Below the pieces are notes generated by a model that made no database searches, had not been told where the DNA came from, and was given only the letters and a program-made list of their open reading frames with translations. Below are positions 57,593 through 64,000 of a stretch of 64,000 nt of DNA, in pieces. Source of the stretch: Campylobacter concisus (lineage in GTDB: Bacteria > Campylobacterota > Campylobacteria > Campylobacterales > Campylobacteraceae). Each line of letters opens with the position of its first letter. The first letter of the stretch is position 1. The stretch is taken from contig NZ_PIRZ01000003.1 of NCBI RefSeq assembly GCF_003048575.1, positions 124,001-188,000 of the forward strand, given 5' to 3'. The translations under genes and the position numbers were made by a program.

Positions 57593-59052
57593 TGAACAAA
57601 GCGAAAAAAGCTTACGATGAAATTCCTTACTTCTCAGCCGCATTTAGTGACTGCTCGCCAGTTAGGATAGAAGCGGTTGCTAAATTTCTGGGGCTTAAAG
57701 CAGCTAGCCTAAAAGAGGCTAGGGTGCTTGAGCTTGGCTCATCATACGGTGGCAATATCTTGCCATTTGCCATTTCACATAAAAACGCAAAAGTCGTTGG
57801 TATCGATATCTCAAGCCATCAAGTGGCTGAAGGTAACAAGGTAGCAAAGCAGATAGGTTTAGAAAATTTTACTCTGCTTGAGAGAAATTTTTTGCACATG
57901 AACGAAAGCGATATAAAAGAGCTTGGGAAATTTGACTATATTATCGCTCATGGTGTTTATAGCTGGGTGAGCCCAAATGTAAGAGATGCGATGCTTGCCA
58001 CGATTAAGGCACTACTTAGCAAGGATGGCATCGCTTATGTTTCGTATAATACCTATCCAGGTTGGAAGAGCCTTGATATTTTAAGAGATTTTATGCTTTT
58101 TGTAAGCTCAGGCAACGACAGCAAAGAAGCACTTGCTCGCGTAAAAAGCGAGTTAAATTTTTTACAGGATTATTTGAAATTTAGCTTGCAAAACCAAAGC
58201 GATGTCGTATACAAAGATAGTATGAAACTTCTTTTAACACAGCTAAATTTCTTACAAGGTATCATCGCAAAGGGCAATGATTATTATATATTGCATGATT
58301 TTTTGGAGGCTAGCAATGAGCCAACTTACTTTCATAAATTTGCTAAACATATCGATAAGCATGGACTTTGCTACGTCATAGACGCTTCGCTAAATGATAT
58401 CTTTGCAAGCTCAACTGGAATTTACCGCTTTGACGCACATATCGAGCAAAATTACAACCCTCGCATCAAAAAAGAGCAACTAAACGATTTTTTATTTAAT
58501 AGATCATTTAGAAAAAGCCTCATCGCTCACAAGGAGAGGCTTGGCGGTGCTGAGGACTTTGATGCGGTACTTGGAGAGAGCGAGCTCGATAGAATTTATT
58601 TTTCATATTTTAGCGAGCAGCCAAGGACAAAAACGCAAGAAATTTTAAGCAAAAGCTATCCACAAAGCTTAAATTTAAGTGAAGTAAAGGCGACACTTGG
58701 CGAGAATGCAAATGAAGCTTTTGTGGGACTGCTTGAAATTTTAAATGACGCAAATACAAAAATCTCTTCATCAAAGCTTGTAGCACTCGCTTATGAGCCT
58801 AGTAAAACCAAACTAAAGCCTAGAGCTGCTGCGTATCTTAAGTATTTTTTAAATGCTAGCTCACCAGTTATCTCTTTGGCAAATGAGCTAAATGGCAAGC
58901 TAAGCTTAAGCCATGAAGAGATCAAAATCGCCTTAAAATTTGATGGCAAAGCTAGTTTAAAAGATATCGCAAAGAGCGTAAATTTAAGTAAAGACGAACT
59001 AGATAAGCTTGCTTTTAAATTAAGCGAAGCCTACTTTTTTGAGGAAATTTAA
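57592..59052 (+). CDS. Methyltransferase with C-terminal methyltransferase regulatory domain
   Basis: A protein of 486 residues. The N-terminal class I SAM domain (about 1-200) has YDEIPYFSAAFSDCSPVRIEAVA, VLELGSSYGGNILPFA and IIAHGVYSWVSP. A regulatory domain of the MethyTransf_Reg type follows (about 215-300, YFHKFAKHIDKHGLCYV), and the end resembles a winged-helix (SLKDIAKSVNLSKDELDKL). The substrate is unknown. The ATG at 57592 overlaps the serC stop (TGATG). It is convergent with the TSUP gene. Confidence 0.8.
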   Translation: MNKAKKAYDEIPYFSAAFSDCSPVRIEAVAKFLGLKAASLKEARVLELGSSYGGNILPFAISHKNAKVVGIDISSHQVAEGNKVAKQIGLENFTLLERNFLHMNESDIKELGKFDYIIAHGVYSWVSPNVRDAMLATIKALLSKDGIAYVSYNTYPGWKSLDILRDFMLFVSSGNDSKEALARVKSELNFLQDYLKFSLQNQSDVVYKDSMKLLLTQLNFLQGIIAKGNDYYILHDFLEASNEPTYFHKFAKHIDKHGLCYVIDASLNDIFASSTGIYRFDAHIEQNYNPRIKKEQLNDFLFNRSFRKSLIAHKERLGGAEDFDAVLGESELDRIYFSYFSEQPRTKTQEILSKSYPQSLNLSEVKATLGENANEAFVGLLEILNDANTKISSSKLVALAYEPSKTKLKPRAAAYLKYFLNASSPVISLANELNGKLSLSHEEIKIALKFDGKASLKDIAKSVNLSKDELDKLAFKLSEAYFFEEI

Positions 59053-59083
59053 AAAAGAGCGTGGCAAATTTAGCCATGCTCTT
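59051..59083 (-). terminator. Intrinsic terminator of the TSUP gene
   Basis: On the minus strand AAGAGCATGGC, a 7-base loop and GCCACGCTCTT form an 11-bp stem with one G-T pair, followed by TTTT. It starts at the stop codon of the exporter gene and lies between the two convergent genes. Confidence 0.7.
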
Positions 59084-59822
59084 ACTCAAAAAACATATCT
59101 TTTAATATCAAACATATCATCGCTATGTAAAAGACCAAAAACCATTTTTTAAGTGTTTTTTTGTCGGTATTTTGCGTTTTTTTGGTACCAAAGTATGCGC
59201 CTATTAGCGAGCCAAGACCTAAAAATGCGCCCTCAACGTATGAGATATGACCATTTAGTGAGAGTGAGATGAAGCCAGCGATGGCCGCAAACATAACGAA
59301 AAATACGCCCATAGAAACGGCTTTTTTCAGCTCATAACGTAAAAAGCCAACCAAGATCGGCGCGATAAAGACGCCTCCGCCGATGCCGATACTAATGGCA
59401 AAAACACCAACAAAAACACCAACTAAAAATAGCAAAAAGAGCGAATTATTCGCATTTGAGCCGTCGCTGTTTGGTGAGAAGTATAGTTTTATAAGCGAAA
59501 AGACAAATGTTGCTAGAAGCATAGACTCAAGTAAGAGTGCAGGCGCGTGCGATACTATGATACCACTAAAACTTGCTCCCACAAGACCCCCAAGTCCCAA
59601 AAATACGCCGCGGTTTAGCTTTAAAAGTCCAGCTTTGTAGTTTAGATACGAGCCAAAAGTCGCACTAAATATCATTTGCATAACGCTTATGCCAATAGCA
59701 GTTTTTATGTCATATCCAAAGGCGACCATTATAGGAACAACGACTGTGCCGCCCCCGATGCCAAAAAAGCCAGCGATATATCCAACGCCGATACCAATTA
59801 TAAAAAGTTCAACAAAAAGCAT
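59082..59822 (-). CDS. TSUP-family membrane transporter (sulfite/organosulfur exporter type)
   Basis: An integral membrane protein of 246 residues with about eight helices. GIGVGYIAGFFGIGGGTVVVPIM near the start and its repeat VFVGVFAISIGIGGGVFIAPIL in the middle are the two-fold signature of the TSUP (TauE/SafE, DUF81) family. Substrates in this family include sulfite, taurine breakdown products and sulfolactate; the substrate here is unknown. It has its own promoter-like box and a terminator and is a single-gene unit. Confidence 0.85.
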   Translation of the reverse strand: MLFVELFIIGIGVGYIAGFFGIGGGTVVVPIMVAFGYDIKTAIGISVMQMIFSATFGSYLNYKAGLLKLNRGVFLGLGGLVGASFSGIIVSHAPALLLESMLLATFVFSLIKLYFSPNSDGSNANNSLFLLFLVGVFVGVFAISIGIGGGVFIAPILVGFLRYELKKAVSMGVFFVMFAAIAGFISLSLNGHISYVEGAFLGLGSLIGAYFGTKKTQNTDKKTLKKWFLVFYIAMICLILKDMFFE

Positions 59823-59845
59823 AAATTTCCTTTTATGAGTGCCAA

Positions 59846-59851
59846 ATTTTA
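59846..59851 (-). promoter_or_regulatory. Putative -10 box for the TSUP gene
   Basis: On the minus strand TAAAAT in TTGGCTAAAATTTGG, 23 bases before the ATG at 59822, in the divergent gap shared with trpE. Confidence 0.4.
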
Positions 59852-59945
59852 GCCAAGTGGTGTTAAAAAAATAGTAAAAAGGTGAAATTTAGGCATAAAT
59901 TTAGAAATTTGATAAAAATTTTAAAAAGTAAAAGCGAACTTTTTT

Positions 59946-59951
59946 TATAAT
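59946..59951 (+). promoter_or_regulatory. -10 box for trpE
   Basis: A perfect TATAAT behind seven T, 23 bases before the trpE ATG. No Trp-codon leader peptide is present in the gap from 59823 to 59974. Confidence 0.55.
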
Positions 59952-59974
59952 CATCAAAAATTTAAAGGAAAAAA

Positions 59975-61246
59975 ATGCTCTTAGAACAACCACTTTTTTA
60001 TTATGAAGCGATCAGAAAGAAATTTAAAAATAGCTACCTTGCTGAAGACAAGACGCAAACGATAATCGGCATCGACTGCGAATATATTGACGAAAAAGAT
60101 ATGGACTTTTACGGACTTAGAAGCTACTTTGATACTAATCGTAACAGATCACTCGCACCTTTTGCTGGGCTCTTTGGCGTTTTTGCTTATGATGGTGTGA
60201 GATATTTTGAATATATCGGAGAAGAGAAAGCTAAAAAGTACGAATTTCCAAAATTTATCTATGCCGATGCAAAAGCTTATCTACACTTTGACAAGATGAG
60301 TAAAATTTATACATTTTATGGAGATAAGAATAAATATTATGACTTTTTGCTTGATATGAAAGTTGAATGTAAAAGTAAAGAGCAGAGTAAATTTAGTATA
60401 AAAACCGATCTTGGTAAAGAAAAGAAACACTTTGAGGATATGGTTGAGTTAGCAAAAGAGTATATAAGAAGCGGCGATGTCTTTCAGGTGGTGCTTGGTG
60501 AATTACTTGAAATTTCAACGAATATGAGCAGTCTAGACTTTTATAAAAAGCTCTCACTTACAAATCCAAGCCCATATATGTTTCATTTTCCTACACCTTA
60601 TGGCGATGTGGTTGGCTCTTCGCCAGAGCTTGTTTTTGAGATGAAAAGTGAGCAAATTTTTGTGGCACCAATTGCAGGCACAAGGCCTAGAGGAAGCGAT
60701 GCAAATGCAGATGCAGCACTTGAAAGTGAGCTTTTAAGTGACGAAAAGGAACTGGCTGAGCACAAAATGCTAATTGATCTTGCTAGAAATGACATCGGCA
60801 GGGTTTCGGAACCAAAAAGCGTAGCTGTAAAAAATGCTATGCATATCCAAAAATATGAAAAAGTAATTCATATCGTAAGCGATGTCTATGGCAAGTGCGC
60901 CAAAGGGCTTGATCTTTTTGATGTCTTAGCTAGTATCTTTCCGGCTGGCACACTAAGTGGTGCACCAAAAATAAGAGCTATGCAGATAATCAATGAGCTT
61001 GAAATTTCTGAGCGAAATATCTATGGCGGCGGCATTGGATTTTTACATTTTAATGGCGATGCTCAGGTTGCTATTCTTATTCGCTCAGCCATCTTTGTGT
61101 CAGGTGAAAATGGCTTTAGTGATGTATTTGTGGGGGCTGGAGCTGGTATAGTTTACGACTCAAAGAGCGAAAGAGAATACGCTGAAATTTGCCATAAGCG
61201 AGCAAGCGTGCTAAATGTATTTAAAAATAACGCAAAAGAGTTTTAG
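59975..61246 (+). CDS. trpE: Anthranilate synthase component I
   Basis: A chorismate-binding enzyme of 423 residues. The C-terminal core has YIRSGDVFQVVLG, NPSPYMFHF, VGSSPELVFE, APIAGTRPRG, LIDLARNDIGRV, VYGKCAKGLD and GAPKIRAMQII. The PIAGT form (Ala, not the Lys of PIKGT) points to anthranilate synthase rather than aminodeoxychorismate synthase PabB. It works with a TrpG glutaminase, which is not adjacent. The N-terminal domain is shorter than in E. coli TrpE. It converges on the kinase gene with a 4-base overlap of the stop codons. Confidence 0.83.
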   Translation: MLLEQPLFYYEAIRKKFKNSYLAEDKTQTIIGIDCEYIDEKDMDFYGLRSYFDTNRNRSLAPFAGLFGVFAYDGVRYFEYIGEEKAKKYEFPKFIYADAKAYLHFDKMSKIYTFYGDKNKYYDFLLDMKVECKSKEQSKFSIKTDLGKEKKHFEDMVELAKEYIRSGDVFQVVLGELLEISTNMSSLDFYKKLSLTNPSPYMFHFPTPYGDVVGSSPELVFEMKSEQIFVAPIAGTRPRGSDANADAALESELLSDEKELAEHKMLIDLARNDIGRVSEPKSVAVKNAMHIQKYEKVIHIVSDVYGKCAKGLDLFDVLASIFPAGTLSGAPKIRAMQIINELEISERNIYGGGIGFLHFNGDAQVAILIRSAIFVSGENGFSDVFVGAGAGIVYDSKSEREYAEICHKRASVLNVFKNNAKEF

Positions 61247-64000
61247 GCGTTAAACTTAATAAATTCATAAGAGCTTTTAGCGTAGCTAGTGCCCATAGAA
61301 TCGATTTGCTCTCTTACGGTAGCTGAAAGCTCTGCTTTTGTGATATTTTTAGCTAGCACTTTTACAAAAGGAAATTCACTTCTTTCTTGTGCGCCAAATA
61401 TCAGCACTCTTGTATCAACCTTTTGGCTTTGTCTTATCTTATCAACAACTCTTGTTAGCTCTTCGTAGTTGAAGCCTTTTACGTTTTCATCTATAAGAAC
61501 GATACCGTAAGTTTTGGTTTTTATCTTTGTTAATAGCTCATCAAAGCTATTTGTGGTTTCAAGTGTGTTGTAAAATTCCCCTAAAGCTGAGCTAAATATT
61601 TTATTTTCCATTGGCGATTTCTTAAATAAAATAATATTTTCGCTTTTTGCTAGATAGCTTTCGTCTATTGCAATCTCACCAAAATTTGGCAAAAATTTTC
61701 TAAAAATTTGAGCCAGTTCGTCGCTATTTATTGGCGTTTTTATATAGGCATTGAAGTATTCTTTGACGCTGTCTCCATCTATATTTGAAGTATTTGAAAG
61801 CATTAGTATAATTGGAATTTTCGCATTTTGTATGGCTGTTTTTATAAGATCAAGATTTTTTTGAAGGCTATTTTTTTCAGCTTCGAAAAATTTTGAGCCA
61901 ACAAATATAAGGTCAAAATCACCTTGCTTTATGGCTTGTTTTAGATCTTTTTTATTGCAAACTCCAACAACTTCACAGTTAAATTTACTAAAACCACTTG
62001 CTGTTATATCTATGTAAATTTCGTTAGTATCGCAGATTAAAATTTTTGGTTTATCGTTTAAATTTTTATTCATAATATCAGCTTCGCCTAAGCAAAGTAG
62101 CCTTGTAATGCTTAACGGAGTTAGCGGATCTTTTAAAATGAGCGGATTTTTAATATCTTGGCCTTGCTTATTGGTGTTTCTTAAAAATATAGCATCATAA
62201 TTTTTTGTAATAGATGGACTAGTGCTTGTTAGCATATCTACTTTGAGCCCAAGGTCTTTTGTAGTCTGCTCAAAAGCTTCGTTGTAAGCGACATTTACAT
62301 CTTGCAAGAATGCTAATTTATGATTGCATTTTATATCAAAGTCTTTATAGTTTGATGTTGTTTTAAAGATGACTACAAATTTAAACTCATTGCCAATACT
62401 TGGAAATGAGTTAATCTCCAGCTTACTTTCTAAATTTTTTAAATAAATTTGAGCGATTTTTAGATAAAACTCGCTCTCATCATTATTTAAGCTATTCTCA
62501 TCATCTGAAAATATATCTGAAATTTGCTTTTCACTCATGGCAGCTGAGCTATTTTTTATGCTAAAGCTTACAGAACAAAGTCCGCTTCTATCAAACTCTT
62601 TTTGAACTTTTTTGATAGCGATGATAATGTTTTGATGTCTTAAAGACATTGATAAAGATGCCAAAAAGATAGAGTTAAATGCGGTTTTTAATGAATTTAG
62701 ATTTCCTTCTAGTTCATTTGTAAGGCTTGGATCAAGGTAGCTTATAAAATTTATCTTTTTGCTTTGCGAATAGACAATGTTTGCTTGCAAAATTTCTTCA
62801 AAGCTTTTTTGAGGATCAAATATCTCGGTTTTATTGCATTCGCTATATTTTTTAACATTTGAGATATTTTTAGCATTGTTATAAAGCGAAGTCATGATAT
62901 TTGCTTTTTTTTCTATCGTGTCTATAAATACTTGCTTTTTGCTATTATTTGTTTCTATTTTTAAAGCCGCGGTCGATGTAAAAATTTCTTTATTAATAGA
63001 CTCTAGCTTCTTGCTCACTGATAAAATATATCTATCTTTTATCTGAAAAAAGCTGCTATCTTTTATATAGGTTTCTTTTAGATCTTCATAAGTTTTTATG
63101 AGCTTTGATATCGCGTTATCCGCACTTATCTCTTTTGATGATAGGATATAACTCGATATGTATTTTGACTTATCGATAAGTATCTTTAAAAATTTCAACC
63201 TAGCAGAAATACCAAGCAAAGATAAAATGAGCAAGCCACAAAGCAAAAACTCAAAAAAGGTCTTTATACCAAAGCTTATTTTCTCGCTCTTGGTAAGTTC
63301 TAACAGCTCATTTTTTATATTTATGGCACTATCTAATAAAAGTATAAATTTATCATCTTCATACTGTTTGATTAAGATGATATCTTCGATATTTAGTTTT
63401 TCAGAAAATGCGATCTTGGCTTTAGTTTCTCTTATTTTTTTAGCTTGATAGTTGGCTTCAAACTGATTAAAGTCTTTGTAAATATTCTCTTTTAGCTCAC
63501 TTTTTGGAAGCATATCAAGATTTGGCGTGTTGTCCTTTACGGAATATATATTTTCTCTCACATTACTATTTATTGAAAATAAAGGGCCATTTATAAAGAT
63601 ATTTTTTACGTAGTATTTGGTGTTGTTTGCTAAAGAGAGTTGATTGTAAATTTTACTTAAAGTTGCGGCATAAGCTTTTATTATAAGCGGAAAGTCTCGG
63701 TCTAAATCTTGTTTAAAATCGCTATCTATTTCTCCATTTATATTTTGGAAAAATTCGTAAAATAGTTCATCAAATTTATCATTTTGGTTAAGATTTGCTA
63801 GCAATTCTTTTAATTTATTTATATTTCGTATCTCAGTGCGATCGTCTTTTCTTATAGAATTTATAAATTTTTGTGTATTTTTTAAAGTGTTATCCCGCAA
63901 CCTTCTTATATCTTCTTGGCTTTTGCCTATTAGCGTATCGTGCTCTTGTATTACAGATTTTATAGTTTGAAATACTAAGGATTGTTTATATAGTTTTTCA
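61243..64000 (-). CDS. Degenerate hybrid sensor-kinase-like protein, 5' end outside the window
   Basis: The frame stays open to base 64000, so at least 918 residues are visible and the start lies beyond. In order: a helical N-terminal sensor part, a transmembrane helix (FFEFLLCGLLILSLLGISA), a coiled coil, a kinase-like core, and three receiver-like modules at the C terminus. The core lacks a recognisable phospho-His and N box: where NLxxNAxKF is expected it reads NSIFLASLSMS. The second receiver module has Gly (LIFVGSKFF) where the phosphorylated Asp should be; the third keeps an Asp (VLIDENVKG) but lacks the N-terminal acidic pair. It is probably a membrane signalling scaffold, not an active kinase. 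The partner is unknown. Confidence 0.65.
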   Translation of the reverse strand, partial: EKLYKQSLVFQTIKSVIQEHDTLIGKSQEDIRRLRDNTLKNTQKFINSIRKDDRTEIRNINKLKELLANLNQNDKFDELFYEFFQNINGEIDSDFKQDLDRDFPLIIKAYAATLSKIYNQLSLANNTKYYVKNIFINGPLFSINSNVRENIYSVKDNTPNLDMLPKSELKENIYKDFNQFEANYQAKKIRETKAKIAFSEKLNIEDIILIKQYEDDKFILLLDSAINIKNELLELTKSEKISFGIKTFFEFLLCGLLILSLLGISARLKFLKILIDKSKYISSYILSSKEISADNAISKLIKTYEDLKETYIKDSSFFQIKDRYILSVSKKLESINKEIFTSTAALKIETNNSKKQVFIDTIEKKANIMTSLYNNAKNISNVKKYSECNKTEIFDPQKSFEEILQANIVYSQSKKINFISYLDPSLTNELEGNLNSLKTAFNSIFLASLSMSLRHQNIIIAIKKVQKEFDRSGLCSVSFSIKNSSAAMSEKQISDIFSDDENSLNNDESEFYLKIAQIYLKNLESKLEINSFPSIGNEFKFVVIFKTTSNYKDFDIKCNHKLAFLQDVNVAYNEAFEQTTKDLGLKVDMLTSTSPSITKNYDAIFLRNTNKQGQDIKNPLILKDPLTPLSITRLLCLGEADIMNKNLNDKPKILICDTNEIYIDITASGFSKFNCEVVGVCNKKDLKQAIKQGDFDLIFVGSKFFEAEKNSLQKNLDLIKTAIQNAKIPIILMLSNTSNIDGDSVKEYFNAYIKTPINSDELAQIFRKFLPNFGEIAIDESYLAKSENIILFKKSPMENKIFSSALGEFYNTLETTNSFDELLTKIKTKTYGIVLIDENVKGFNYEELTRVVDKIRQSQKVDTRVLIFGAQERSEFPFVKVLAKNITKAELSATVREQIDSMGTSYAKSSYEFIKFNA

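Overview
The window is an AT-rich, almost gap-free stretch of chromosome from a Campylobacter, most likely of the C. concisus / curvus / rectus type. The evidence is a Campylobacter-style N-glycosylation (pgl) locus, a CheA with a C-terminal receiver domain, a PerR-type Fur protein with the usual Campylobacter neighbours, sigma-70 -10 boxes of the form TAAAAT/TATAAT behind T-rich DNA, and gene blocks in the order familiar from C. jejuni (cheY-prmA-ftsH-psd-like-pssA; lpxB-greA-cheV-cheA-cheW-serB-tal; rplY-pth-lptG-lysA-pheA-hisC-fliF-fliG-fliH-dxs-perR; ubiE-xseA-serC). I saw no rRNA, tRNA, insertion sequence, prophage or CRISPR array. The species call is inference.

Layout. 1-4.1 kb: the 3' part of an Mqo-like flavoprotein, a DUF4272 protein, a UDP-glucuronate-epimerase-like enzyme, the repair glycosylase Tag and a small DNA ligase with a signal peptide. 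4.2-24.0 kb: a nearly continuous plus-strand glycan island. It holds galE, ugd, an ecotin-family protease inhibitor, a second UDP-sugar dehydrogenase, a divergent oligosaccharyltransferase (pglB1), a Wzx-like flippase, five glycosyltransferases (GT25, GT2, two PglH-like, PglJ), a canonical pglB, then pglA, C, D, E and F. PglF, E and D should make UDP-diNAcBac, PglC puts phospho-diNAcBac on undecaprenyl phosphate, PglA/J/H-like enzymes extend it, a flippase turns it to the periplasm and PglB moves it to Asn. No PglK-type ABC flippase is present here; the Wzx-like protein may replace it. Two UDP-sugar dehydrogenases and an epimerase suggest uronic acids are made for this or another surface glycan.

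24-31.6 kb: hisH-hisA, then cheY-prmA-ftsH, a phosphatidylserine-decarboxylase-like protein that lacks the catalytic His, pssA, an unlisted 27-codon leader peptide ending in five Leu codons, and leuA. 31.6-32.1 kb is the only long non-coding stretch; it holds a strongly folding element that looks like a terminator for the convergent surE-tcdA pair. 33.5-41.5 kb: lpxB, greA, an LpxH-like phosphoesterase, cheV-cheA-cheW, serB and tal. 41.5-52.6 kb: rplY, pth, lptG-like, lysA, pheA, hisC, fliF-fliG-fliH and dxs. 52.6-64 kb: perR, a CYTH-CHAD protein, ubiE, xseA, serC, a two-part methyltransferase, a TSUP exporter (minus), trpE, and the C-terminal part of a large degenerate hybrid sensor kinase (minus) that runs off the window.

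The points most worth a second look are the paired oligosaccharyltransferases, with pglB1 lacking the Arg that reads the -2 acidic residue of the sequon; the leucine leader peptide before leuA; the ecotin gene coupled on both sides to sugar-nucleotide genes; the His-less decarboxylase homologue; and the structured element near 31.9 kb.
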